Positions 42,593 through 51,454 of a DNA stretch of 64,000 nt are shown one piece after another. The stretch is from assembly GCF_036013935.1 (NCBI RefSeq), contig NZ_CP107902.1:9643001-9707000 (forward strand), in the 5' to 3' direction. The notes below the pieces were generated by a model. That model had not been told where the DNA came from. It saw nothing but the letters and a program-made list of their open reading frames with translations, and made no database searches. Each line of letters opens with the position of its first letter. Within the stretch, counting starts at the first letter, position 1. Source of the stretch: Streptomyces sp. NBC_00461 (GTDB taxonomy: Bacteria; Actinomycetota; Actinomycetes; Streptomycetales; Streptomycetaceae). The position numbers and the translations under genes were made by a program.

Positions 42593-43729
42593 ATGTCCGC
42601 AGCGCCCGTGACCGCAGCGCCCGTGAAATTCGCCTACTGGGTCCCCAACGTCAGCGGAGGACTCGTCACCAGCAAGATCGAGCAGCGCACCGACTGGGGG
42701 TACGAGTACAACCGCGAACTCGCTGTCCTCGCAGAGAACAGCGGCTTCGACTACGCGCTCAGCCAGGTCCGCTACATGGCCGGCTACGGCGCCGAGTTCC
42801 AGCACGAGTCGACCAGCTTCAGCCTCGCGCTCCTCCTCGCCACCGAGCGCCTGAAGGTCATCGCCGCCGTCCACCCGGGGCTGTGGCACCCCGGCGTCCT
42901 CGCCAAGCTCGGCGCCACGGCCGACCACCTCTCGAACGGCCGCTTCGCCGTCAACGTCGTGTCGGGCTGGTTCAAGGGCGAGTTCACCGCCCTCGGTGAG
43001 CCGTGGCTGGAGCACGACGAGCGCTACCGCCGCTCCGAGGAGTTCATCCGCGCCCTGCGCCAGATCTGGACCGAGGACCACACCGAACTCGCCGGGGACT
43101 TCTACCGGTTGCGCGACTTCTCCCTCAAGCCCAAGCCCCTCAACACCGTCGAGCGCCCGCACCCGGAGATCTTCCAGGGCGGCAACTCCAGCGCCGCCCG
43201 CGCCATGGCCGGCCGGGTCTCCGACTGGTACTTCTCCAATGGCAAGGACTTCGACGGAGTCGTCGAGCAGATCGAGGACGTACGCGCGTCCGCGGCCCAA
43301 GCCGGCCGTACGGCACCGAAGTTCGGCCTCAACGGCTTCCTCATCGCCCGCGACACGGAGGCCGAGGCGCGCGACACGCTCCGCGAGATCGTCGCCCACG
43401 CCGACACCGAGGCCGTCGAGGGCTTCGGAGCGGCGGTGAAGCAGGCGGGGCAGTCCACCTCCGACAGGAAGGGCATGTGGCAGGACTCCTCCTTCGAGGA
43501 CCTCGTCCAGTACAACGACGGCTTCCGTACGGGGCTCATCGGCACACCCGAGCAGATCGCGGAACGCATCGTCGCCTACAAGAAGCTCGGCGTCGACCTC
43601 CTCCTCCTCGGCTTCCTGCACTACCACGAGGAGGTCGAGTACTTCGGCAAGCGTGTGCTGCCGCTCGTGCGTGAACTGGAGGCCGGGCTCCCGGACCTGG
43701 AGACCGAGTCCCTCCCCGTGCACGCCTGA
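42593..43729 (+). CDS. sfnG: dimethylsulfone monooxygenase SfnG
   Basis: A 378-residue luciferase-like FMN monooxygenase. The family-defining start V-K-F-A-Y-W-V-P-N-V-S-G-G-L-V is followed by Q-R-T-D-W-G-Y-E-Y-N, W-L-E-H-D-E-R-Y-R-R-S-E-E-F and Q-G-G-N-S-S-A-A-R; all match SfnG as known from Pseudomonas. SfnG converts dimethylsulfone to methanesulfinate with FMNH2. It needs a partner flavin reductase, encoded two genes downstream. I chose the ATG at 42593 behind CAGGAG; the frame starts at 42560 inside the leader hairpin region. It is the first enzyme of the sulfur operon. Confidence 0.92.
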   Translation: MSAAPVTAAPVKFAYWVPNVSGGLVTSKIEQRTDWGYEYNRELAVLAENSGFDYALSQVRYMAGYGAEFQHESTSFSLALLLATERLKVIAAVHPGLWHPGVLAKLGATADHLSNGRFAVNVVSGWFKGEFTALGEPWLEHDERYRRSEEFIRALRQIWTEDHTELAGDFYRLRDFSLKPKPLNTVERPHPEIFQGGNSSAARAMAGRVSDWYFSNGKDFDGVVEQIEDVRASAAQAGRTAPKFGLNGFLIARDTEAEARDTLREIVAHADTEAVEGFGAAVKQAGQSTSDRKGMWQDSSFEDLVQYNDGFRTGLIGTPEQIAERIVAYKKLGVDLLLLGFLHYHEEVEYFGKRVLPLVRELEAGLPDLETESLPVHA

Positions 43730-43759
43730 TCGCCCCCACCGCGAGAGAGGTCAACGAGC

Positions 43760-43903
43760 ATGAGCGCCGCCGCCGAAGGCCTCGACCGGTTCTGGCGCAA
43801 CGTCCGCACCCACACGCTGCACGACCCCGTCGCCCCCAAGTGGCGCGAGGCCGGCCGCCGGGTCCTCGAGGGCGAACTGCCCGAACCCGCCTGGTACTCC
43901 TGA
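43760..43903 (+). CDS. 47-residue mini-ORF resembling the C-terminus of DszC/SfnB-type monooxygenases
   Basis: ATG at 43760, preceded by GAGAGAGG, to TGA at 43901-43903. The peptide carries F-W-R-N-V-R-T-H-T-L-H-D-P-V, almost the same as H-W-R-D-A-R-T-H-T-L-H-D-P in the last 40 residues of the sfnB product two genes on. In acyl-CoA-dehydrogenase-fold monooxygenases this segment borders the flavin site. Nothing of the remaining 350 residues is present. It may be the relic of a second monooxygenase gene, though its own good ribosome-binding site suggests it is still translated. Confidence 0.7.
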   Translation: MSAAAEGLDRFWRNVRTHTLHDPVAPKWREAGRRVLEGELPEPAWYS

Positions 43904-43913
43904 CCGCTTCCCC

Positions 43914-43942
43914 GGGGCGACCGCCACGCGCGCGGTCGCCCC
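43914..43942 (+). promoter_or_regulatory. intercistronic hairpin between mini-ORF and ssuE
   Basis: Perfect 11-bp arms GGGGCGACCGC and GCGGTCGCCCC with a 7-nt loop lie 10 nt after the mini-ORF stop. There is no U-tract. It may be a partial terminator, a processing or stability element within the sulfur operon, or the ancestral terminator of the truncated gene. Confidence 0.65.
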
Positions 43943-43961
43943 GCCTCCCGAAAGAGGACCC

Positions 43962-44516
43962 ATGGCCACCATCCTGTCCGTCTCCGGCAGCCCCTCCGTC
44001 TCCTCCCGCACCAACCGTCTGCTGCGCCACCTGGACAAGAGGCTGAGTGCACAGGGCCACGAGGTGATCCCGCTCGACGTCCGCACCGTCCCCGCGGAGG
44101 CGCTGCTCGGCGCGGACTTCCGGCACCCCGCCATCGTCGAGGCCACCGAACTCTTCGCGCGGGCCGACGGCGTCGTCGTCAGCACCCCCGTCTACAAGGC
44201 GTCGTACTCCGGTGTCCTCAAGGCACTGCTCGACCTGCTCCCGCAGTACGCCCTGGCCGGGAAGACCGTGCTGCCGCTCGCCACCGGCGGCTCCACCGCC
44301 CATGTCCTGGCCATCGACTACGCGCTGCGCCCGGTCCTCAGCTCCATGGGTGCGGGCCACATCGTGCAGGGCTGGTTCACCCTCGACAAGGACATCACCG
44401 TGCACGAGGACGGTTCGCTGACCGTCGCGCCGGGCGCCACCGAGGCCCTCGCCCAGGTGGTCGACCAGTTCTCGACGGCCCTCGGCCGCACCCCGCTCCT
44501 GGCCGCGGTGAGCTGA
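43962..44516 (+). CDS. ssuE: NADPH-dependent FMN reductase (SsuE/MsuE-like)
   Basis: A 184-residue flavodoxin-fold reductase. It has S-V-S-G-S-P-S...S-R-T for the FMN phosphate, S-T-P-V-Y-K-A-S-Y-S-G-V-L-K (the typical SsuE motif), and L-P-L-A-T-G-G-S. It supplies FMNH2 to SfnG, SfnB-type and SsuD monooxygenases. GAAAGAGG precedes the ATG at 43962. The next gene begins 5 nt after its stop. SsuE and MsuE cannot be separated from sequence alone. Confidence 0.9.
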   Translation: MATILSVSGSPSVSSRTNRLLRHLDKRLSAQGHEVIPLDVRTVPAEALLGADFRHPAIVEATELFARADGVVVSTPVYKASYSGVLKALLDLLPQYALAGKTVLPLATGGSTAHVLAIDYALRPVLSSMGAGHIVQGWFTLDKDITVHEDGSLTVAPGATEALAQVVDQFSTALGRTPLLAAVS

Positions 44517-44521
44517 ACGCC

Positions 44522-45706
44522 GTGTCCGCCCATGTCATCGCCGACGACGCGGAGGCCCTCGCCGTCGCGGCCGCCCTGGCCGAGGAATTCCGGGCGGGAG
44601 CCTCGGCCCGGGACGCCGAACGCAGGCTCCCGCGCGAGGAGTTGGACCAGCTGTCGGCCTCCGGGCTGCTCGCCGTGACCGTCCCCGCCGAGCACGGCGG
44701 CGCGGACGTCACCGCGCTGACGCTCGCCGAGATCTTCCGGCAGCTCGCCTCGGCCGACGCCAGCCTCGCCCAGATCCCGCAGAGCCACTTCGCCTACGTC
44801 AATGTGATCAACCGTCAGGGCAGCGAGGAGCAGCGGAAGTTCTTCTTCGCCGAGCTGCTCGCCGGGCGCCGCTTCGGCAACGCCCAGTCCGAGGCGGGCA
44901 CCAAGCACGTCCAGGACATCCGCACCCGCCTCCAGCCGCAGCCGGACGGCTCCTACGTCCTCACCGGCGTCAAGCACTACTCCACCGGCGCCCTCTTCGC
45001 CGACTGGATCCCCGTGCCGGCCCGTGCCGAGGACGACAAGCTGCAGGTCGCCTACGTTCCCGCAGACGCTCCCGGCCTCCAGGTGATCGACGACTGGGAC
45101 GGCCTCGGTCAGCGGACGACGGCCAGCGGCACCGTCCGCCTCGACGCCGTCCCGGTACCGGCCGACCGCGTCCTGCCGCACCACCTCACCTTCGAAGGCC
45201 CGCAACTCCACGGCGCCGTCGCCCAGTTGTTGCACGCCGCCATCGACGCGGGCATCGCGGCGGGCGCGCTCGCCGAGGCCGCGGAATTCGTCCGGACGAG
45301 GAGCCGCCCCTGGTTCGAGAGCGGCGTCGAGACAGCCGCCGAGGACCCGCTGCTGATCCAGCGCTTCGGTGAACTCGCCCTGCGGACAAGGGCGTCGGAG
45401 GCGCTGCTGCGCGAAGCCGCCCGCGCGGTCGACGCGGCGCGCGCCGACCTCACCGACGACACGGCGGCGGAGGCCTCCATCGCGGTCGCCGCGGCGAAGG
45501 TGCAGTCCGCGCAGACGGCGGTCGAGGTGGCGAGCGCCCTCTTCGAGGTGTCGGGCACCCGCTCGGCGCTCAACTCCCTCAACCTGCACCGTCATTGGCG
45601 CGACGCCCGCACCCACACCCTGCACGACCCGGCCCGCTGGAAGATCCAGCACATCGGCCGGTACGTGCTGAACGGCACCCGGCCGCCCCGCCACGGCCTC
45701 CTCTAG
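44522..45706 (+). CDS. sfnB: SfnB/DszC-family flavin monooxygenase (acyl-CoA dehydrogenase fold)
   Basis: A 394-residue protein with the ACAD fold. The N-terminal helices lead to V-P-A-E-H-G-G-A, then the flavin region A-Q-S-E-A-G-T-K and L-T-G-V-K-H-Y-S-T-G, and the C-terminal R-T-H-T-L-H-D-P. It belongs with SfnB/DszC enzymes that use FMNH2 and O2, not with CoA dehydrogenases; the catalytic Glu region is replaced by this C-terminal motif. A probable role is oxidising a sulfone or sulfoxide-type compound. The GTG at 44522 is coupled to ssuE. Confidence 0.85.
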   Translation: MSAHVIADDAEALAVAAALAEEFRAGASARDAERRLPREELDQLSASGLLAVTVPAEHGGADVTALTLAEIFRQLASADASLAQIPQSHFAYVNVINRQGSEEQRKFFFAELLAGRRFGNAQSEAGTKHVQDIRTRLQPQPDGSYVLTGVKHYSTGALFADWIPVPARAEDDKLQVAYVPADAPGLQVIDDWDGLGQRTTASGTVRLDAVPVPADRVLPHHLTFEGPQLHGAVAQLLHAAIDAGIAAGALAEAAEFVRTRSRPWFESGVETAAEDPLLIQRFGELALRTRASEALLREAARAVDAARADLTDDTAAEASIAVAAAKVQSAQTAVEVASALFEVSGTRSALNSLNLHRHWRDARTHTLHDPARWKIQHIGRYVLNGTRPPRHGLL

Positions 45707-45738
45707 CGGCACCAGCGACACCCTGATCGGAGACCCAC

Positions 45739-46887
45739 GTGTCCCTCACCTTCCACTGGTTCCTCCCCACCAACGGCGACAGCCGCCATGTGGTCGGCGG
45801 CGGCCACGGCACCCCCGCCACCGTCTCCGGACGGGACCGGCCGCCGACGGTGGCCTACCTCAGCCAGATCGCCCGTGCCGCCGAGGACCTGGGCTTCGTC
45901 GGCGCGCTCACCCCGACCGGCGCCTGGTGCGAGGACGCATGGCTGACCACCGCCATGGTCAGCCAGAACACCGAACGCCTGAAGTTCCTGGTCGCCTTCC
46001 GCCCCGGTTTCGTCTCGCCGACGCTCGCCGCCCAGATGGCGTCCACCTTCCAGCGCCAGTCCGGCGGACGACTCCTCCTCAACGTCGTCACCGGCGGCGA
46101 GAGCCACGAGCAGCGGGCGTACGGCGACTTCCTCGACAAGGACGCCCGTTACCGTCGTACCGGCGAATTCCTGCAGATCGTCAGGGCGTTGTGGGAGGGC
46201 AAGACCGTCGATGTGCACGGCGAGCACCTCCAGGTCGAGGACGCCAAGCTGGCCCGGGTGCCCGACCCGGTTCCCGAGGTGTACTTCGGCGGATCCTCGC
46301 CCATCGCCGGGGAGGTCGCCGCCAAGTACGTCGACGTCTACCTCACCTGGGGCGAGCCGCCCGCGCAGGTCGCCGAGAAGATCGCCTGGATCCGGGGCCT
46401 CGCGGCCAAGGAGGGGCGCACCGTGCGCTTCGGCATCCGGCTGCACGTCATCACCCGCGACACCTCCGAGCAGGCGTGGGCGGAGGCGAACCGGCTCCTC
46501 GACGGGTTCGACCCGCAGACCGTGCGGTCCGTCCAGGCGGGGCTCGCCCGCAGCGAGTCCGAGGGACAGCAGCGGATGCTCGCCCTGCACGGCGGCGGCG
46601 GCAACCGCGACGGCCTGGAGATCCACCCCAACCTGTGGGCCGGCATCGGCCTGGTGCGCGGCGGCGCCGGCACCGCCCTGGTCGGCAGCCACGACGAGGT
46701 CGCCGAGCGCATCAAGGAGTACGCGGCCCTGGGAATCGAGGAGTTCGTGCTGTCCGGATATCCGCACCTGGAGGAGGCGTACTGGTTCGGGGAGGGAGTG
46801 CTGCCGCGACTTGACGGGGAGGGGTTGTGGCGGCATCCGTTCCGAACGGCGGCCGCCCCCACGGCCCAGGTGCCTTTCGCCAGCTGA
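45739..46887 (+). CDS. ssuD: alkanesulfonate monooxygenase SsuD
   Basis: A 382-residue LLM-class FMN monooxygenase of canonical SsuD length. It begins F-H-W-F-L-P-T-N-G-D-S-R, with G-A-W-C-E-D-A-W, V-A-F-R-P-G, L-L-N-V-V-T-G-G and Y-F-G-G-S-S. It cleaves alkanesulfonates to aldehyde and sulfite using FMNH2 from SsuE. In this operon it would finish dimethylsulfone breakdown after SfnG has made methanesulfinate and it has been oxidised to methanesulfonate. The start is GTG at 45739 behind GGAG. No ssu/tau ABC transporter is in the window. Confidence 0.92.
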   Translation: MSLTFHWFLPTNGDSRHVVGGGHGTPATVSGRDRPPTVAYLSQIARAAEDLGFVGALTPTGAWCEDAWLTTAMVSQNTERLKFLVAFRPGFVSPTLAAQMASTFQRQSGGRLLLNVVTGGESHEQRAYGDFLDKDARYRRTGEFLQIVRALWEGKTVDVHGEHLQVEDAKLARVPDPVPEVYFGGSSPIAGEVAAKYVDVYLTWGEPPAQVAEKIAWIRGLAAKEGRTVRFGIRLHVITRDTSEQAWAEANRLLDGFDPQTVRSVQAGLARSESEGQQRMLALHGGGGNRDGLEIHPNLWAGIGLVRGGAGTALVGSHDEVAERIKEYAALGIEEFVLSGYPHLEEAYWFGEGVLPRLDGEGLWRHPFRTAAAPTAQVPFAS

Positions 46888-46974
46888 ATGAATATTCAAC
46901 TGGTCGTGATTCAACGGTTCTCCGGGATTTTTTCTCGTGTCGAACTCTTGTCGTTCCGTCATTAGCATGGAGGT

Positions 46975-47412
46975 ATGAACAGCACACCGGAGTTCTATGT
47001 GGTACGGGAGGGTGACACACTCTCCAAAATCGCGGCCAAGGTCCATGTGAGCCTGGCCCAGATCGAGAAGTGGAACCCCCAGATCAAGAATCCGAACGTC
47101 ATTCATGTGGGCGAGCGGGTCCGTGTGACGGCGCCGAGTGGCCAGCCGGTCAGCGAGGACGAGCCGTTCCCGGGCAGGGACTTCTTCCAGCCGTCCGTGA
47201 GTAGCCCGATCATCGAGGTCATGGGCTGGCGCCTCATCGAGGAGGGCTGCTCGGCGTATCCCGACGACGAGCCCGACTTCCAGTGGAGCGCGAAGGACCG
47301 GGAATCCTACGCCAATTGGCAGCGCAAACTCGGATTCGGCGGCGGCGACGCCGACGGAATGCCGGGGCGGCAGTCGTGGGAGCGACTCCATGTACCCGCC
47401 CTGACTCGCTAG
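46975..47412 (+). CDS. LysM plus peptidoglycan-binding-like protein without signal peptide
   Basis: A 145-residue protein. An N-terminal LysM domain (residues 8-52: Y-V-V-R-E-G-D-T-L-S-K-I-A, I-E-K-W-N-P-Q-I, I-H-V-G-E-R-V-R-V) is joined to a C-terminal segment resembling the short peptidoglycan-binding domains of cell-wall hydrolases (W-Q-R-K-L-G-F, D-G-M-P-G). There is no signal peptide or catalytic domain. An in-frame TAG at 46963 fixes the start at 46975, although its GGAGGT directly touches the ATG, so translation may be weak or leaderless-like. Similar proteins occur in phage tails and as wall-anchoring accessory proteins. Confidence 0.75.
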   Translation: MNSTPEFYVVREGDTLSKIAAKVHVSLAQIEKWNPQIKNPNVIHVGERVRVTAPSGQPVSEDEPFPGRDFFQPSVSSPIIEVMGWRLIEEGCSAYPDDEPDFQWSAKDRESYANWQRKLGFGGGDADGMPGRQSWERLHVPALTR

Positions 47413-47439
47413 CCTGCCAGAGCGTCAGGAGAGCCCGCC

Positions 47440-48642
47440 ATGGCCACTTCCGTGGCGGCCCGGGGAAGCCCCCGGGCCCGTACGCGCCGACGGCTCGAGT
47501 CCGGGCTGCATCCACGGCCGCCGCGGTCGCCTTGGCGGGCCCGGGCCAAAACCCGACTCGCTTATCTTGAGGTGCAGCTGAAACGCCAGGAGGCCAAACC
47601 GCCCTCCGCCGACCGCAAGGCCCTGCTCCAGGGAATGGAAAGCCACCTCGACAAAGCTCACGCGGCGGCGGACGAGACGTTCGGATGGCGGCGGTTGTGG
47701 TCGGGGTCGACCGCCCAGGAAGGCGTCTGGTCGAACCTGCGCAGCGCCGACGTGCTGCTGCTCCAGTTGGTGTCCGACCGGGAGGCCGCGGGCCGCGCCA
47801 GCGAGGTCATGGCGCTGGTCAAGCGCCATCTCGGTAAGGACGACCCACAGCGCGTCAGACTCGCCCAGCGCATCCGTCCCATCGTCTCGGGCGAGATGGC
47901 GCCGACCGACCGGGAACTGATGGTCCGGGCGCTGGACAGCGCGTACACCACCCTCGACGCCGAACTGGCCCGGGTCCGGAGCCTGCGCAACATCCTCTGG
48001 ACCGCCACGTTCGTCGTCCTTCTCGGGGTCGCGGGCCTCGCCGTGTACGGCTGGTTCTACCCCAAGTCGCTCAGTCTGTGCTTCGCGCCCAAGCTCGGCC
48101 CCGGCAGCGGGGAAGGCATCGACATCGTCTGCCCGAGCAGAGACTTCCACCGTATGCCGGCAGACACCGTTCCCAGCAGTCTCGCCGAACCGAAGGACAT
48201 CCTCACGGTCGAGGTGGCCGGGCTGGCCGGCGCGGCCTTCACCGTCATCGCCTCACTGCGCCATATCAGGGGCACCAGCGCGCCCTACATGCTTCCCCTG
48301 GCCTCGGCGGTGCTGAAGTTCCCCACCGGCGCCCTGTCCGCCTTCCTCGGGGTGCTGTTGATCAGGGGCGCCTTCGTCCCCGGACTCAGCGACCTGGACA
48401 GCCGAGCGCAGGTCCTCGCCTGGGCCGCCGTCTTCGGCGCCGCGCAGCACCTGGTGACGCGCCTGGTCGACGACCGCGCACAGATGACGCTGTCGGAGGT
48501 GGGCAAACCCACCGACTCGGTGGTCGACCCGGAGAACGCCGCCGTCATGGAGGCCACCGGGGACGGCGGGGGTGAGCAGACCGACAGGAGTCAGGGCCCG
48601 GAGGCACCTGTGGAGCAACCCGCCGGGCCGCGCCCGCGGTGA
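47440..48642 (+). CDS. membrane protein of unknown function
   Basis: A 400-residue protein that I do not recognise. Residues 1-45 are Arg/Pro/Ala-rich and basic, about 45-180 are soluble and helical, and hydrophobic helices occur near 187-208, 255-275, 285-312 and 325-345. The tail is acidic and Gly/Pro-rich. AGGAGAG precedes the ATG at 47440. It follows the LysM gene by 27 nt and is probably cotranscribed with it. The pair may form a wall- or envelope-linked unit, but no domain supports a specific function. Confidence 0.65.
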   Translation: MATSVAARGSPRARTRRRLESGLHPRPPRSPWRARAKTRLAYLEVQLKRQEAKPPSADRKALLQGMESHLDKAHAAADETFGWRRLWSGSTAQEGVWSNLRSADVLLLQLVSDREAAGRASEVMALVKRHLGKDDPQRVRLAQRIRPIVSGEMAPTDRELMVRALDSAYTTLDAELARVRSLRNILWTATFVVLLGVAGLAVYGWFYPKSLSLCFAPKLGPGSGEGIDIVCPSRDFHRMPADTVPSSLAEPKDILTVEVAGLAGAAFTVIASLRHIRGTSAPYMLPLASAVLKFPTGALSAFLGVLLIRGAFVPGLSDLDSRAQVLAWAAVFGAAQHLVTRLVDDRAQMTLSEVGKPTDSVVDPENAAVMEATGDGGGEQTDRSQGPEAPVEQPAGPRPR

Positions 48643-48659
48643 AGGGTGGCCGGCCTGCC

Positions 48660-49691
48660 TCACCTGGTCAGCGAGTCGAGGTGGGCCGCCCTCGATTCCT
48701 GCGTCTGCCCCTGGACCAGCAGGAACAGCCCCTCCCGTGCCAGGCGTTGGGCTCTGTGCGTCAGCAGCATCGATCGGCCACCGCCGCTCACCACCGCGGC
48801 CGTGGTGGCCGCCTGCATCAGCTCGTACGCCCGCGTCCTGAGCGCGAGGCGTTCGGCGATGTGCTCGTGTGGTGGCGCGCCGTCGGCCAGGACGTAGGCC
48901 TGCCGGCGCACCTCGGCCAGACGTGCGCGTAGAGGAGCCGCCGTCTCCTCGTCCAGGAGGGACAGGGCCGCCCGTGCGACGCCGAAGACCGCCGGGCCGG
49001 CGTTCAGTGTCTTGAGCCGGTCCGTCGCGGACCAGCGGTCGTGCGGGGTGCGCAGTACCACGGACTCGTCGGGCAGCCTCAGGCCGTCCAGTTCCAGCGA
49101 GACCGTTTGCGCGGCCGTGAGTGCCGCCAGCCGCATCGGCTCCGAGGCCCGCAGTCCCGGCTGTTCGCGGGCGTCGGCGAACGCGAACACGGTCTCGTCG
49201 GAGTCGGTCACGCCCGCGAGCAGCATCATGTCGTTGAGGCCCCAGCCCGTGAACCAGGGCACTGTGCCGTCGAACCGCCAGCCGTCCCGTTCCGCCGTGG
49301 CCCGCACGGGGACGCGGGGGAAGGCGCGGACATGGGCGTAGGCGATGCCGGCCAGCAGTTCGCCGGACGCCAGCGGGGCCAACAGCCGCTCCCGTACGGG
49401 GAGTTCGGACTTCGCGAGCAATCGCACCGGGGTGTGGTGCTGGGTCTGCACGAACCAGGTCGAGCAGCATGCCCCGGCCAGGATCTCCTGGACCTCCCGG
49501 GCCACCGCGTCGGGGGCGCCCGCCCCGCCGTACTCCTCAGGCGCACTCACCCCCAGCAGCCCCGACCGCCGGACGGCCTCGATGTGGCTCGCGGGCACGC
49601 CCTCCTGGTCGATCCGCGCCGCGTTCGGGGCGAGGAGGTCGTCCGCGAGGGACCGGGCGGTGGAGACGAGCGGGTGCGATGCGGCGGTCAT
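48660..49691 (-). CDS. acyl-CoA dehydrogenase-fold protein
   Basis: A 343-residue protein of ACAD fold. The N-terminal helices end in [13 protein letters not shown]; a beta domain ([14 protein letters not shown]) and a C-terminal helical bundle follow. It is about 40-50 residues shorter than typical ACADs, and the C-terminal catalytic and FAD motifs (Q-x-x-G-G) are not evident. It may be a hydroxylase-like (HpaB/DszC type) or a degenerate paralogue. It stands alone and convergent with the membrane protein gene. Confidence 0.78.
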   Translation of the reverse strand: MTAASHPLVSTARSLADDLLAPNAARIDQEGVPASHIEAVRRSGLLGVSAPEEYGGAGAPDAVAREVQEILAGACCSTWFVQTQHHTPVRLLAKSELPVRERLLAPLASGELLAGIAYAHVRAFPRVPVRATAERDGWRFDGTVPWFTGWGLNDMMLLAGVTDSDETVFAFADAREQPGLRASEPMRLAALTAAQTVSLELDGLRLPDESVVLRTPHDRWSATDRLKTLNAGPAVFGVARAALSLLDEETAAPLRARLAEVRRQAYVLADGAPPHEHIAERLALRTRAYELMQAATTAAVVSGGGRSMLLTHRAQRLAREGLFLLVQGQTQESRAAHLDSLTR

Positions 49692-49789
49692 GAGAGAAAT
49701 TCTCCCGATCTCGTCGTGCGCGGTGTCGATCCGGGGGTGCGCCGTTCGTGTAAGAGGTGAGAGAACGACACGACGCCAAGGAGAACGTC

Positions 49790-50146
49790 ATGCAGTACTA
49801 CCTGCTCAGCGTGATCACGCCGACCGAGGGAACGCCGCCCGGGCCGGAGGCCATGGCGGAGATCGTCCGCAACCTCGACAACTTCCACGCGGAACTGCGC
49901 GAGGCCGGCGCCTGGGTGTTCGCCGGCGGGCTGCACGGCCCCGAGACGGCCACCGTGCTGCGGCCCAAGGACAGCGACGTCCTCATCACCGACGGCCCGT
50001 ACGCCGAGGGCAAGGAGTATCTGGGCGGCATCTGCCTGATCAAGGCCCCCGACCTGGACGCGGCCCTGGAATGGGGCAGGAAGGCGACCTGGGCGACCAC
50101 CCTGCCCATCGAGGTCCGCCCGTTCATGCACCAGGCCGAGGACTGA
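49790..50146 (+). CDS. YCII/DGPF-domain protein, partner of the ECF42-type sigma factor
   Basis: A 118-residue protein with the YCII-related motif: M-Q-Y-Y-L-L-S-V, then [21 protein letters not shown]. The chosen ATG at 49790 follows AAGGAGA. Genes of this type invariably precede ECF42 sigma factors and are thought to belong to the same regulon rather than act as anti-sigma factors. Its stop overlaps the sigma start (TGATG). Confidence 0.88.
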   Translation: MQYYLLSVITPTEGTPPGPEAMAEIVRNLDNFHAELREAGAWVFAGGLHGPETATVLRPKDSDVLITDGPYAEGKEYLGGICLIKAPDLDAALEWGRKATWATTLPIEVRPFMHQAED

Positions 50147-51342
50147 TGCCTCACCCTCTCGACGTCGAGGCCGTGTTCCGTGCGGAGTACGGCCGCGCCG
50201 TCGCCGTCCTCGTCCGCTTCCTCGGCGACATCGACCTCGCCGAGGAAGCGGTGCAGGACGCCTTCACCACGGCCGTGCAGCGCTGGCCGGAGACCGGAGT
50301 GCCGCCGAGCCCGGCCGGCTGGATCATCACCACCGCACGCAACCGGGCCATCGACCGGCTGCGCCGCGAGTCCTCCCGCGAGGCCCGCCACACCGAGGCC
50401 GCCCTGCTGCACACCCCCGACGCACCGGCCGAGGAGGGCCCCGTGCGCGACGACCGGCTCCGCCTGATCTTCACCTGCTGCCACCCCGCGCTCGCCCCCC
50501 AGGCGCAGGTCGCCCTGACCCTGCGCCTGCTCGGCGGCCTCACCACACCCCAGATCGCCCGCGCCTTCCTGGTACCCGAGCCGACCATGGCGCAGCGCCT
50601 GGTTCGCGCGAAGGCGAAGATCCGCGACGCCCGGATCCCGTACCGGGTGCCCCGCGACGCCGACCTCCCGGACCGGCTGAAGGGCGTCCTGGCCGTCGTC
50701 TACCTGATCTTCAACGAGGGCTACGCCGGCAACCCCGACCTGTGCGCCGAGGCCGTACGCCTCGGCCGTCTGCTGTCCGAGCTGATGCCGGACGAGCCCG
50801 AGGCCACCGGCCTGCTCGCCCTGATGCTCCTCGTCGACTCGCGTCGCCCCGCCCGCCTGGACGACCACGGCGAACTGGTACCGCTGCCGGAACAGGACCG
50901 CGCCCGCTGGGATTCCGGGCTGATCGCCGAGGGCCACTCGCTGGTCCGCCGCTGTCTGCGCCGCAACCAGCCGGGGTTCTACCAGATCCAGGCTGCTGTC
51001 CAGGCCGTCCACAGCGACGCGCCGACCGCCGACACCACCGACTGGGGCCAGATCCTGCGGTTGTACGACCAGCTCATGGCTCTCGCCCCCAGTCCGGTCG
51101 TGGCACTGAACCGGGCGGTCGCCGTGGCCGAGGCCGAAGGGCCCCGGCAGGCCCTCGACCTCGTCGACGCACTGGACCTCGACGGCTACCACGTCTTCCA
51201 CGCCGTACGCGCCGACCTGCTTCGCCGCCTGGGCCGCGGCACCGAGGCGGCCCAGGCGTACGAAGCGGCCATCGCGAACACGCAGAGCGCGGCGGAGCGG
51301 GCCTTTCTGGAACGGCGGCGGAACGAACTCGTACGCAGGTGA
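50146..51342 (+). CDS. ECF42-type RNA polymerase sigma factor
   Basis: A 398-residue sigma factor. The sigma2 ([25 protein letters not shown]) and sigma4 ([23 protein letters not shown]) regions occupy about 180 residues. A C-terminal SnoaL/TPR-like extension with the signature [19 protein letters not shown] is typical of ECF42. In these factors the extension, not an anti-sigma factor, controls activity. The ATG at 50146 overlaps the DGPF stop. The target regulon is unknown, and usually includes the DGPF gene itself. Confidence 0.92.
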   Translation: MPHPLDVEAVFRAEYGRAVAVLVRFLGDIDLAEEAVQDAFTTAVQRWPETGVPPSPAGWIITTARNRAIDRLRRESSREARHTEAALLHTPDAPAEEGPVRDDRLRLIFTCCHPALAPQAQVALTLRLLGGLTTPQIARAFLVPEPTMAQRLVRAKAKIRDARIPYRVPRDADLPDRLKGVLAVVYLIFNEGYAGNPDLCAEAVRLGRLLSELMPDEPEATGLLALMLLVDSRRPARLDDHGELVPLPEQDRARWDSGLIAEGHSLVRRCLRRNQPGFYQIQAAVQAVHSDAPTADTTDWGQILRLYDQLMALAPSPVVALNRAVAVAEAEGPRQALDLVDALDLDGYHVFHAVRADLLRRLGRGTEAAQAYEAAIANTQSAAERAFLERRRNELVRR

Positions 51343-51405
51343 GGGCTCGCAGCGCGTGACGAGGCGCTGCGGAAGGTAGTCCTGCGGGCGTCGGAATTTA
51401 TTTTG

Positions 51406-51428
51406 GTGTATGAAAGGTTGGCATATAC
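51406..51428. promoter_or_regulatory. AT-rich dyad before the aldehyde dehydrogenase gene
   Basis: GTGTATG (51406-51412) and CATATAC (51422-51428) form a near-perfect dyad (6 of 7) with a 9-bp spacer, in the most AT-rich stretch of this part of the window. It lies 27-49 bp before the aldehyde dehydrogenase GTG. It resembles GntR- or TetR-type operators, but the factor is unknown. Confidence 0.45.
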
Positions 51429-51454
51429 ATCTGACCGTCCAGCAGTGAGGCATC

